A program made the translations under genes and the position numbers. The notes under the pieces were generated by a model. It did not search any database, had not been told where the DNA came from, and was given only the letters and a program-made list of their open reading frames with translations. Of a DNA stretch of 64,000 nucleotides, positions 17,379 to 26,945 are shown one piece after another; the first letter of the stretch is position 1; every line of letters begins with the position of its first letter. The stretch comes from Crocinitomicaceae bacterium (GTDB lineage: Bacteria > Bacteroidota > Bacteroidia > Flavobacteriales_D > Crocinitomicaceae). The stretch spans positions 186,001 through 250,000 of the forward strand of contig JADJGJ010000004.1 in the NCBI GenBank assembly GCA_016708105.1. The letters are read 5' to 3'.

Positions 17379-20285
17379 ATGCGAATTTCTATTCTCTCAA
17401 TCTGCTTTATTTCTGTCTTTTCAATTACATGCTATTCTCAATCATGGCAAGATGTGGGCGGCGGAACAAACAACAGTAGTCACGGCATGTGTTTATGGGA
17501 TAATAAACTAGTTGATGTAGGCAGCTTCAATAATCCTTGTCAGCGCGTTGCGTTATGGGACGGAACATCCTGGTCATGCGCCGGCGGTGGCGTCGGTCTT
17601 GTAGGCAGAGATGCGATAGAGTGGAATGGAAATTTAGTGGTTGTTGGTGACTTTTGGAATAATTTTCAACCCTGCACTGATTGTAACGGAATTGGTGTTT
17701 GGGATGGTACATCGTGGACTCCGCTAGGAACAGGATTTAATAATGATGTTTTATGTTTAGCGATATGGAATGGTGATTTAATTGCAGGCGGTGATTTCAC
17801 CGAGGCAGATGGTCAGCCTTGTTCGCGCATTGCCCGATGGGACGGTACAACATGGCAACCAATTGGTGGTCCAACAGATTTTGATAATGACATTCGTTGC
17901 ATGATAGAATATGATGGTGAATTGTGGGTTGGTGGTGATTTTAATAATGTGGCGGGCTGCTCAGCTTGTGATGGTTTGGTTAAGTGGGATGGTACCAACT
18001 GGGTTGGTGGTGATTCAGGAGTAGATATTCAGGGCGGTGTTGACAGCACGGTGCGTGTTCTCTACGTGAATCCAAATGACGGAAACCTATACATGGGCGG
18101 ACATTTTACTGACCTGAGCATTGATGGTGTTACAACAGCTTTTAACGGAGTTGCCATGTATGACGGTTCTGTATGGACCCCTCTTGGATCTGGTGTAAAC
18201 AGTTATGTGCGCGCCATTCATGAATACAATGGCAATTTGATTGTGGGCGGAGATTTTAATTCGGCAAGCGGCACATCAGCTAATAAAATTGCCAAGTGGA
18301 ATCCAAATACCTCCACTTGGTCAGCAATGGGATCAGGCATGAATGATTATGTAAAATCTGCAACAGTATATAACGGCGTTTTTTACGCGGGCGGCGCATT
18401 TACTAGTGCTGACGGGCAACCAAGAGAGTATATTGCAAGTTGGTATGAGGTGCCTTCAGTGCCGCCGGTTGCAGGCATTAATTCTAGTACAGGTTCGGTT
18501 TGTGCAGGATCTTGTATTTCTTTCGCAGATTTTTCTACCAACACACCTACTTCATGGACATGGAGTTTTCCGGGCGCATCCGTGACATCATCAAACCTTC
18601 AAAATCCGGGTAGTATTTGTTATCCTAACCCCGGAACTTATACGGTCACTCTTCAGGCGTGTAATGGATCGGGATGTGATGTTGAAACCATGAATGTGAC
18701 CATCAATTCTACACCCACTGTAACAGTGAATAACGCCACCATTTGTGAGGGTGAATCTGCAACACTCACTGCAACGCCATCAAGCGGTGGAGGGACATTC
18801 GCATGGTCACCGGGAGGAGCTACAACTTCAAGCATTACGGTGAATCCAACCGGCTCAACTTCATATAGTGTTGTTTACACGTTGAATGGTTGCGCAAGCA
18901 TTTCGTCTGCAGGTAATGTTGCCGTGAATGAAGTTCCTAGTGTTACCGTTTCATCATCATCGTCTATTATTTGCAGCGGCAATTCTGTTACGCTCACAGC
19001 AACACCCTCTGTTGGTGGTGGAACATATAGCTGGTCACCTGGAGGAGCAAGTTCAACAGTTATTAATGAAAGCCCTTCAACCACTACCACCTATACCGTA
19101 TCATACAGCTTGAACGGTTGTGACGCACCTGATGCTAACGCCACCATAACCGTGAATCAAACGCCAAGTGTGAGTGTAAACGATGAAACTATTTGTGATG
19201 GTACAACCGTTACGCTTACCGCAATTCCAAGCGCTGGAGGTGGAACATATTTGTGGAACCCCGGCGGACAAACGAACCAGAGCATTGATGTTAATCCATC
19301 ATCTAGTACAAATTATTCTGTTGTATATACACTAAACGGGTGTGAATCAACCATAGCAACATCCGACGTAACCGTAATTGCACAACCAACTGTTGACGTA
19401 AATGATGAAACTATTTGTTCAGGCAACAGCGTACTATTAACAGCAAGTCCAAGTTCTGGGGGTGGTTCATTTCTCTGGAGCCCCGGCGGAGAAACTACTT
19501 CAAGCATTAACGTAAATCCGGGAAGTACTTCAACTTTTACCGTAACTTATACTGTTAACGGTTGTGCCGACGCCACAGATATTTCAACAGTCATCGTGAA
19601 TGAAACACCAACCGTAAGCGTTAACAACGAAACACTTTGTGCAGGTGAGTCAACCGCCCTATCAGCGTTGCCATCAGTGATTGGCGGAACATATCTTTGG
19701 AGTCCTGGTGGAGAAACTTCTGCAAATATTTTAGTTAGTCCGTCAAGCACATCATCTTATTCTGTTGTATATACATTGAACGGTTGCTCAAGCGCAGCGG
19801 CAATGGGCACGGTTACAGTTAATCCTATGCCTGACATTACAGTTACAGAAAATAATTTTGTGCTTAGTTCAAACCAAACCGGTGCTGCGTACCAATGGCT
19901 TGACTGTGAAAATATGTCTGAAATAACCGGCGAAACCAGCGCAAATTTCAATCCTGCAGGTGATGGTGATTATGCGGTTGTGATTACGCTCAACGGCTGT
20001 GTTGATACGTCGGCTTGCTCAACAATTTATGGAATGCAAATCAAAAATATTGAGTCAGGGCTTTTAACCATTTATCCCAATCCCTTTCATGATTCCTTTA
20101 GTGTTGAACTTAATGGAGACATGATTGGTCAAACAATGATCATTTCAGATGCGTCCGGTAAGGTTGTGGCGCAAATCATTGTTTCTAACGCCCATTTCAT
20201 CGTTTCTGCAGAAAATTTTTCTCCAGGGGTGTATTATGCAAGTGTTCAAAACTCCGGTCTAACCATTCGTTTAATCAAGTTGTAG
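17379..20285 (+). CDS. T9SS-exported PKD/Ig-like repeat protein
   Basis: A 968-residue exported protein with a signal peptide (ISILSICFISVFSITCYSQ). The N-terminal third is a propeller-like domain made of units such as LIAGGDFTEADGQPCSRIAR and WVGGDFNNVAG. A PKD domain follows (about residues 361-445, SWTWSFPG and YPNPGTYTVTLQACNGSGCD). Then come five Ig-like tandem repeats, a degenerate sixth, and a type A sorting domain (IYPNPFHDSFSVEL to GVYYASV...IRLIKL). This is the profile of a T9SS-delivered surface or gliding-related adhesin, but the ligand is unknown. It is the largest cargo here and lies near a SprF-like gene. Confidence 0.9.
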   Translation: MRISILSICFISVFSITCYSQSWQDVGGGTNNSSHGMCLWDNKLVDVGSFNNPCQRVALWDGTSWSCAGGGVGLVGRDAIEWNGNLVVVGDFWNNFQPCTDCNGIGVWDGTSWTPLGTGFNNDVLCLAIWNGDLIAGGDFTEADGQPCSRIARWDGTTWQPIGGPTDFDNDIRCMIEYDGELWVGGDFNNVAGCSACDGLVKWDGTNWVGGDSGVDIQGGVDSTVRVLYVNPNDGNLYMGGHFTDLSIDGVTTAFNGVAMYDGSVWTPLGSGVNSYVRAIHEYNGNLIVGGDFNSASGTSANKIAKWNPNTSTWSAMGSGMNDYVKSATVYNGVFYAGGAFTSADGQPREYIASWYEVPSVPPVAGINSSTGSVCAGSCISFADFSTNTPTSWTWSFPGASVTSSNLQNPGSICYPNPGTYTVTLQACNGSGCDVETMNVTINSTPTVTVNNATICEGESATLTATPSSGGGTFAWSPGGATTSSITVNPTGSTSYSVVYTLNGCASISSAGNVAVNEVPSVTVSSSSSIICSGNSVTLTATPSVGGGTYSWSPGGASSTVINESPSTTTTYTVSYSLNGCDAPDANATITVNQTPSVSVNDETICDGTTVTLTAIPSAGGGTYLWNPGGQTNQSIDVNPSSSTNYSVVYTLNGCESTIATSDVTVIAQPTVDVNDETICSGNSVLLTASPSSGGGSFLWSPGGETTSSINVNPGSTSTFTVTYTVNGCADATDISTVIVNETPTVSVNNETLCAGESTALSALPSVIGGTYLWSPGGETSANILVSPSSTSSYSVVYTLNGCSSAAAMGTVTVNPMPDITVTENNFVLSSNQTGAAYQWLDCENMSEITGETSANFNPAGDGDYAVVITLNGCVDTSACSTIYGMQIKNIESGLLTIYPNPFHDSFSVELNGDMIGQTMIISDASGKVVAQIIVSNAHFIVSAENFSPGVYYASVQNSGLTIRLIKL
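18720..19830 (+). repeat. Five tandem ~220-bp repeats inside the adhesin gene
   Basis: Each unit starts near an (N/D)(N/E)(A/E)T(I/L)C motif and carries (G/I)GGT(F/Y)xWSPGG and YS(V/I)VYTLNGC. Unit starts are near 18727, 18967, 19177, 19399 and 19618. Protein identity is high, while DNA differs enough to show that the repeats are not recent. Confidence 0.8.
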
Positions 20286-20362
20286 TTTTTTAGCCTCACT
20301 TGGCAAGTTGTTTCACTGATGATTTTGCACTAAACTGCATTACCTTTGTCTGAAATTTACAC

Positions 20363-21058
20363 ATGCGCACACGATTAATTGTTCTGGTAATTATACTTGC
20401 GGTTGGGATGCTCATTGCGGGTTTGATAAATAGGTATTATTACTCTGAAGAATATAGAAATCCTGAAAATCAACTTGCTGTTATTAATCCGGCTGATGTG
20501 AATGCCTCGCTGGTAGATTCATCCATAGCTCACGTTTCAGAAGGACACACCGTGAGTGATTTTTCATTTGTGAATCAATTAGGTGACACCATTACCCAGC
20601 AAGACTTGAAAGGTAAAATTTATGTAGCCGATTTCTTTTTTACTACCTGTGGTAGCATCTGTCCAAAAATGACAAAACAATTACAGCGTGTCCAGCAAGA
20701 ATTCAGTGGAGATGAAACCTTTAAAATTCTTAGTCACACCGTAAATCCAAAAATTGATACGGTTGAAGTGATGAAGATTTATGCTGATAAATTTAATGCT
20801 GATCACAAGCAATGGTGGTTTCTTACCGGCTCAAAGGAATCTCTTTATCTGATGGCTCGCAAATCATATCTTGTTGTGCCTGATCAAAATGATTCAAATT
20901 TTAAACATGGTGATGAATCAGATTTCATTCACACTGAAAATTTTGTTTTAATTGATCCTGATAAACGCATACGCGGAATGTATGATGGCACAAATCCGGA
21001 TGAAGTATCAAAATTGATTCAAGATATTCACGACTTGAAGCGAGAGTACAAACAATAG
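20363..21058 (+). CDS. SCO1/SenC family protein
   Basis: A 231-residue membrane-anchored thioredoxin-fold protein. It has an N-terminal transmembrane helix (LIVLVIILAVGMLIAGLI) and the copper-binding pair TTCGSICPKM (CxxxC) at about residues 95-105. The downstream His is in DFIHTENFVLID, as in SCO copper chaperones for cytochrome oxidase. The SCO domain fold continues to KRIRGMYDG. It is a single gene in this window, followed by IS copy 1. Confidence 0.93.
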   Translation: MRTRLIVLVIILAVGMLIAGLINRYYYSEEYRNPENQLAVINPADVNASLVDSSIAHVSEGHTVSDFSFVNQLGDTITQQDLKGKIYVADFFFTTCGSICPKMTKQLQRVQQEFSGDETFKILSHTVNPKIDTVEVMKIYADKFNADHKQWWFLTGSKESLYLMARKSYLVVPDQNDSNFKHGDESDFIHTENFVLIDPDKRIRGMYDGTNPDEVSKLIQDIHDLKREYKQ

Positions 21059-21129
21059 AAATATGCCTGTATATCACAAACAAATTGATAATCCCGGATA
21101 CTGGCTTTTTTTAAAAAATTTTTAGAGCA

Positions 21130-22309
21130 GATTTAATACCATTAGCTATTATAGAATAGTCTGATATTAACAAGTAAATTGTCAATATCTTTTCTTGAAC
21201 TATATTAGACTAATGTATATATGCTATATATTTGAGGTATGGCAAATGCACTCTCTATTACGGTGAAAGAATCGCTTAAGGACTTAAGAAGTCTCTTAAA
21301 AATCTGCAGACCACCACGGTCCGAAAATAAAAATGCTTATTGAGATCAAGCGTTCTGATCGAGCATTAGGCAAGAATGAATTAGCGGAACTGATAGGTGT
21401 AAATCACAACAGTATTCAGACATGGCGGACTAAATATCAAAAGGGCGGTATATCCGAATTATTAAAGGATGGTAGAATTGGATTTAAGCCCTCCATAATA
21501 AGTAAGTCTTGCATAAGAAAATTAAATTGAAGCTTTGTTCAGAGGATGCCGCATTTTCAAGCTACAAACAATTACATGCGGGTGGAAAATAATTTTATTA
21601 AAGGAGTTAATTACAACAGCTTGCGTCATTATGTTAAAAGGCACTTTGGCGCATCGTTAAAAGTACCCCGCAAGAGTCATATTAAAAGGATAAAGAAGCG
21701 GTTGCTACTTTTAAAAAACTTCAAACGAATCTGTAAAGACAAAGTAAAACCACTATTGGGATGCTATAAAAGCATTAATATTTATTGCATAGGGAGAGTC
21801 GATTTGGACTACTCACAAGAACAGGGCGGGTTCTAACAGCAAAGGGGGTAAAACCCGTTTGTACTTATCAACACAAATTCGAAAACACATACCTATATGG
21901 AGCATTCTCACCAATAAATGGAGATAGCTTTTGTTGGAACTGCCTTATTGTAATACAGATTGCTTTCAATATTTTATTCAAGAATTATCAAAGCAGAATC
22001 CAAAAGAACTTAAACTAATCGTGCTTGACAACGGAGCCTTCCATAAGGCAAAGAAACTAATCATACCCGAGAATATCATTTTAATTTTTCTGCCGCCTTA
22101 TAGTCCAGAACTAAACCCCGCCGAGAAAATTTGGTGGCAACTCAAACAAGAGTTCGTTTGCAAATCCTTTAATACCATCGATCAATTGGGCAAACACTTA
22201 GCCAAGGTTGTGAGGAGAATAATTACAACAAAAACAGTAAAGAAAATTTGTTCCTTCAAATATTTATTATGCTCTTTTTAGACTAAATTATATTGGCTAA
22301 TGGTATAAT
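21130..22309 (+). mobile_element. IS630-family insertion sequence, copy 1 (inactive)
   Basis: About 1180 bp, near-identical to 36158-37335. The end sequences form imperfect inverted repeats of about 28 bp (left (A)ATACCATTAGCTATTATAG, right end in reverse (T)ATACCATTAGCCAATATAA). Shared outermost bases are GATTT at the left and TATAAT at the right, so I cannot settle the exact end or a TA target duplication. The transposase frame is broken at several places. The right end lies inside the 3' end of the LytTR gene. Confidence 0.85.
21239..22281 (+). pseudogene. IS630 transposase, frameshifted (copy 1)
   Basis: Reading through the shifts recovers an N-terminal helix-turn-helix (NELAELIGVNHNSIQTWRTK), a middle RHYVKRHFGASLKVPRKSHI, then RFGLLTRTGRVLTAKGVKP, and the C-terminal DDE_3 part LIVLDNGAFHK with LPPYSPELNPAEKIWWQLKQ. 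The first catalytic Asp is lost (HRESRFG where copy 2 keeps DESRFG). Frame breaks occur near 21320, 21515-21560, 21700 and 21937. Two of these, near 21320 and 21937, match breaks in copy 2. Confidence 0.85.
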
Positions 22310-23046
22310 TTCTGCAGCAATTCATCTTTGTAAGAACCGCCAATTGGAACAACTTTTTTGTCGTTTTCAAGATAGAGATTAGGGTATTCAATAGACGCTA
22401 TTTTAGAAACGCGTACGATGAAAGAACGGTGAACACGGATGAAAGCCTCAGGCGATAATTTACTGATGATATCTTTCATGGTAGAGTGAATAGTGTATCG
22501 GGCGTCAAGCGTGTTGATCACTACATAATCTTTCAGTGCCTCTACGAAATAAATATCTTCAGTTTTTATTTTTACCAAACGACTTTTTGATTTGACAAAA
22601 ATAAACTCACGTGAATCTTTATTTTCAATGAGAGAATAAAACAAATCACGTTCTTTTAAAACTTCTTTTTCTTTTGAATACTTATACAAAGCCATTTCAA
22701 TAGACGTGTGTAAATCTACTTCTTTGAAGGGCTTAATAATGTATCCGTAAGGCTCAGTAACTTTAGCTTTTGCAAGAGTTGATTCATCAGCATAAGCAGT
22801 GAGATAGATAACCGGAATGTGCAATTCTGCTTTTACTTTTTCAGCTGTTTCAATGCCGTTCATTTCACCTTTCAACATAATGTCCATCAAAATGATGTCA
22901 GGTTGTTTTTCAACGGCCAGTTCAAAAGCTTTCTCTCCGGTTGATGCTGCACCAACAACGTTGTAGCCCAATTTTTTTAAACTGTGCTGAATATCTTTAG
23001 AAACTATACTTTCGTCTTCAACTACAAGTACGTTGGTTTTTGCCAT
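22297..23046 (-). CDS. LytTR-family response regulator with IS-derived 3' end
   Basis: A 249-residue regulator. The receiver domain covers residues 4-120 with acidic VVEDE, phospho-acceptor Asp55 in LMDIMLKG and the conserved Lys in YIIKPF. A LytTR DNA-binding domain (about 145-246) follows, with IYFVEALKDYVVINT and FIRVHRSFIV. The gene is 2 nt after the kinase gene and is presumably its partner. The final codons TTA TAC CAT TAG lie in the right end of IS copy 1, so the original C-terminus was replaced, probably without loss of the domain. Confidence 0.95.
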   Translation of the reverse strand: MAKTNVLVVEDESIVSKDIQHSLKKLGYNVVGAASTGEKAFELAVEKQPDIILMDIMLKGEMNGIETAEKVKAELHIPVIYLTAYADESTLAKAKVTEPYGYIIKPFKEVDLHTSIEMALYKYSKEKEVLKERDLFYSLIENKDSREFIFVKSKSRLVKIKTEDIYFVEALKDYVVINTLDARYTIHSTMKDIISKLSPEAFIRVHRSFIVRVSKIASIEYPNLYLENDKKVVPIGGSYKDELLQKLYH

Positions 23047-23048
23047 AG

Positions 23049-26000
23049 TTACACTTCTTGCATTTCAAAGGTAATATAAAATTTGGTTCCGCCATGCGTT
23101 TTAAGGCTTAGTTGTCCGTCAAGCTGATCAACCAGAGTAAATACCAAACTCAAACCGAGAGAGTCAGAGTTTTCAATATCAAAATTTTCAGGCAAGCCAA
23201 CACCAAAATCTTCAACAGATAATTGCAGTTTACCTTCGTTTTCTTTTACTCCAATGATAATTTTTCCTTTTTGGCTGGCAGGATAAGCATATTTCAACGA
23301 ATTAGACACCAGCTCATTCAATATCAAACCACAAGGTATTGCCTGATCTAATGCTAATTTTACTTGTTGCAAATCAAACTCCAGGCTAATTTTATCAGTA
23401 AACAACTGGTATGAATGCACTAAGTTTTGAACTAAATTTTTTATGTAGTCAGAAAAATTGATACTTGAAAAATCTTTTGTTTGATATAGTGATTCATGAA
23501 TATATGACATGGAGCGAATGCGGTTCTGGCTTTCATTTATGATCTCCAGCGTACGTTCATCTTGCACGTATGATGATTGCAAATTGAGAATGCTATTAAT
23601 CACCTGCAAATTGTTTTTTACCCGATGGTGTACCTCTTTAAGCAGAATTTCTTTTTCGCGCACTGATTCTTCAAGCTTTGCTTCATATTCTATTGTGTCG
23701 GTAATGTTACGGGCTAAAACAATCACCTCATCGTCATTTAATTTAGAAAACCTGAATTCATAATACAGTTCAGCGTTTCCTCCTATACCTGAAATATTCA
23801 TGTTATCTGCAATCAAATCTCCACTGTACATCGCTTTGGTTGCCATTAACACCATGTTTTCAGCCACCTCTAAATTGTTAAATACCTCCATGATATTTTT
23901 ACCAACCGGGTTATTTATTTCAAGATATGCTATAAACTCGTCTTTCTGGTAAGCTGAATTTATTTTATAATCAGTGAATATTCCCATGCCGTTTACCTTA
24001 AATAAAATATCAGGTAGCGCTTGTAGGATGGCGCGGTTATTAGCTTCACTGATTCTTATTCTTCTTTGGCCAATTATTTTGTCAGTTATCTCGTGCGAGA
24101 TAAAAGATATTTCGCGTGTTTTTCTGGTGCCAATTTTAACCGGATTCAAGAAAGATTCAACCCAAATTTCTTTACCTTGCTGATCATTAAAATGGCTGAT
24201 CATTTCAAGCGTTTCGCCCTGCAAAGCTCTGTTTAGTTTTGATTCTATGATTTCACGCGCATCAGGCACAGGCATGAAAATATCTAAAAAGCTATCTCCT
24301 GGTTTTACCTGTTTTGAAAACCATTTTTCAATTGATTTTCTAAAGTTTTCATTGAATGATGTCAACCTGAATTTTTCATCAATGGAAAGAATGTATAGAT
24401 TGTATGAACTTTCAAACAAAGCATTGAGCCAATATGTTTTTGCCAATAATTCTGCTTGCGTTTTTTTATGACTTTCAATTTCTTGCTGAAGTTGCAGGTT
24501 TGATTCTTCAGCAAGTTCAGCGCGCATTTTTTGCATGTTGTATTCTGATTGCAGCGTAATATCATGCAACATAATTAAATCAGATTTTTCAGTCTGATAG
24601 GTGGTTTTAACCACGTTGACGCTGTACTTTCTGGTTTCACCGTTTTTATTGAAAATCATTTCAGTGAATGCATCGTCTTGTGTGTTGTTTTCATTCAACA
24701 TGTCAAGTAATACATACTTTTGTTCACTAGAAAATATTTCTTGCAGTTTTTCTGACTGATCATTCAACATGGTGTGATAAAACACCCTGCCGGCTTCATT
24801 GGTGTAAACCAATTTATTTTTTGTGAAAACCAATATGGCGTTTGGTGAATTATCTACAATGCTTTTAAAAGATTCCTGACTATTTTTCAAGGCCTCTTCA
24901 CTTCTTCTTCGTTCAGAAATATCTTTGATAAAAAGTTGTACCACGTGTTGATGTTCAAGTGAAATACCAATCAATGTCAGTTCAGCTAAAAACTGTTTAC
25001 CATCAAAGCGTTTAAATGCTAATTCTGTTTCTATTTTATTGTTTGATTCGCTTGCTGAAATTAAAAATTCATGCAGTGTTTGATAATTATCAGTAAGCAA
25101 TTTTAGTTCAGTCCCCGCTAATTGTTCATCACTTGCTTTAAACAAGTTTTTACTTGCCGGATTAAAATCAATCAATCTATATTCATCACTAATTTTTGTT
25201 ACCAGAATAATTCCGGCGTTTGCCTCATCAAACACCAGTCTATATTTTAACTCACTTTGTCTAAGCGCTGCAGCTGTTTCGGTGGTTTCGGTTACATCAA
25301 TCAGGGTACCCTCAATGATGTTCATGTTCCCGTCTTCATCAGGCGAAATACTCACATTGTTGTTAACGTAAATTTTTTTTCCATCGCGTCTGCGCAATAC
25401 AGTAATGAAATTATTGAGCGACCCCTCTTTGCGCAATTTTTCAATGTAATCCGGTCTGCCTTCTTGATTATAATAGATGTCTTTTACGTTGAGTTTTTTT
25501 AATTCTTCTGGTGAATTATAACCCATTATTCGTGCAAATGCCGGATTTACTTCAAGTATGGTGCCATCAACATGTGTTTTGTACACCCCAGCCATGTTGC
25601 GTTCAAATATTTTTTTGTACAATTCTCCGGTACGTTGCACTTTGTCAAGTGATTCAATTTGTTCAGTCACGTCGGTAACTATCCCAAACAAATGAATGGA
25701 GTTATCGTTTTTAAAATTTTTTGGAAATATTTTCTCTTCAACCCAACGCGTCTTACCATTTTTTATAATTCTGTATTTTATTCGGTTATCTGAGCATGTT
25801 GTGATTACATCCTGATATCTCATGGATACTTCTTCACGGTCTTTGTGATATATGATTTCATTTATTCTACCTGACTTGGTGAGGGTAATGTAATCTTCTT
25901 GACTTATTCCAAAAACCTCATTCACTTTAGCAGACACATATAAGACTTGGCTATCACCGTCGGGCAGCACGGCCACATTGAATACAAATGAATTAATATT

Positions 26001-26945
26001 ATCTAATACTTTAGAAATGTTCTCTCTGCTCTCAATTATTTTTTGCTCAAATTCTTTTTGTCCCCTAATTGATCTGGCGGTTAGAATATATACCTGTTTC
26101 TCAAAATATGCAGAGGCACGTAGGTTTAATTCTAATGGTTCTATTCCACCATCTTTTTGCGAATTAACATATAACACAATCCTTTTTCTTGTGGTGCCTT
26201 TCGGTTGGTTGCTGTGCGCAATTAAGTCATCAAAAATTGATTTATCTGCCGCAAAAATTTCGTGTATTTTTTTTTGTTCAATATTTTTTATTTCACCAAT
26301 AAATTGCGCTGCCGCCTCATTAATTTCAAGCACTTGCAGGTTTTGGTCCAAAACATATACTTGTTCTGTAAGGTCAGAAAATAGGTTTCGGTAACTTTCT
26401 TCAGCCAGTTTATTGGCTGTTGATAAACGATGTCTCCATGATGAAAAGGTGGTAATAATTACCCCGATGAAAAAGACATAAAACGCATTGAGCAATTCAA
26501 TACCCGGCAATGACAACCACAATACAATGAGGCTTGCCACCAGCGTGCTGAAATAAATAATAGTAACTATTGGATTAATGAGCAGGATGGCGCCAATCAT
26601 AGCGCTGATGATAAAGCTAATCAAGGCATCGTCTGTTTTTGCATCAACGTACCAAAGCAGTGAGGGCAAACTAAATGCCACAATAAATATCCAATGAATG
26701 AGTAAAAAGCGTTCTTGAGCTCTTCTGCTTTTTCTAAAGATGATTACGTAAGTGCATATCAAAATTGAAATAATTGCCTGAATATATTGATATGAACTAA
26801 GTGGTAGTATTTTTTGCGATCCCAGGCCCACGTAAAGCAGTATTCCTGGTAGAACAAAGATGGAGGCGTTTTTATAAAAAGAAAATACAATCCTGCTGAA
26901 CTCAGGGTCTAAAAATTTTTTTTTATTTATGACATATTCATTCAT
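23049..26945 (-). CDS. Multi-PAS sensor histidine kinase (HisKA_2 type)
   Basis: A 1298-residue membrane kinase. Hydrophobic segments in residues 25-170 suggest six or seven transmembrane helices. I count seven PAS-like domains, starting near residues 187, 310, 440, 567, 690, 830 and 960 (for example IFERNMAGVYKTHVDGTILE). A HisKA_2 dimerisation region with the phospho-acceptor in LLKEVHHRVKNNLQVINSIL (about 1105) follows, then a HATPase domain with LILNELVSNSLKYAYP and DFGVGLPENF. The partner is the LytTR regulator 2 nt downstream. Its start overlaps the end of the MORN-repeat gene as ATGA, so all three genes are probably one transcript. The input signal is unknown. Confidence 0.93.
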   Translation of the reverse strand: MNEYVINKKKFLDPEFSRIVFSFYKNASIFVLPGILLYVGLGSQKILPLSSYQYIQAIISILICTYVIIFRKSRRAQERFLLIHWIFIVAFSLPSLLWYVDAKTDDALISFIISAMIGAILLINPIVTIIYFSTLVASLIVLWLSLPGIELLNAFYVFFIGVIITTFSSWRHRLSTANKLAEESYRNLFSDLTEQVYVLDQNLQVLEINEAAAQFIGEIKNIEQKKIHEIFAADKSIFDDLIAHSNQPKGTTRKRIVLYVNSQKDGGIEPLELNLRASAYFEKQVYILTARSIRGQKEFEQKIIESRENISKVLDNINSFVFNVAVLPDGDSQVLYVSAKVNEVFGISQEDYITLTKSGRINEIIYHKDREEVSMRYQDVITTCSDNRIKYRIIKNGKTRWVEEKIFPKNFKNDNSIHLFGIVTDVTEQIESLDKVQRTGELYKKIFERNMAGVYKTHVDGTILEVNPAFARIMGYNSPEELKKLNVKDIYYNQEGRPDYIEKLRKEGSLNNFITVLRRRDGKKIYVNNNVSISPDEDGNMNIIEGTLIDVTETTETAAALRQSELKYRLVFDEANAGIILVTKISDEYRLIDFNPASKNLFKASDEQLAGTELKLLTDNYQTLHEFLISASESNNKIETELAFKRFDGKQFLAELTLIGISLEHQHVVQLFIKDISERRRSEEALKNSQESFKSIVDNSPNAILVFTKNKLVYTNEAGRVFYHTMLNDQSEKLQEIFSSEQKYVLLDMLNENNTQDDAFTEMIFNKNGETRKYSVNVVKTTYQTEKSDLIMLHDITLQSEYNMQKMRAELAEESNLQLQQEIESHKKTQAELLAKTYWLNALFESSYNLYILSIDEKFRLTSFNENFRKSIEKWFSKQVKPGDSFLDIFMPVPDAREIIESKLNRALQGETLEMISHFNDQQGKEIWVESFLNPVKIGTRKTREISFISHEITDKIIGQRRIRISEANNRAILQALPDILFKVNGMGIFTDYKINSAYQKDEFIAYLEINNPVGKNIMEVFNNLEVAENMVLMATKAMYSGDLIADNMNISGIGGNAELYYEFRFSKLNDDEVIVLARNITDTIEYEAKLEESVREKEILLKEVHHRVKNNLQVINSILNLQSSYVQDERTLEIINESQNRIRSMSYIHESLYQTKDFSSINFSDYIKNLVQNLVHSYQLFTDKISLEFDLQQVKLALDQAIPCGLILNELVSNSLKYAYPASQKGKIIIGVKENEGKLQLSVEDFGVGLPENFDIENSDSLGLSLVFTLVDQLDGQLSLKTHGGTKFYITFEMQEV

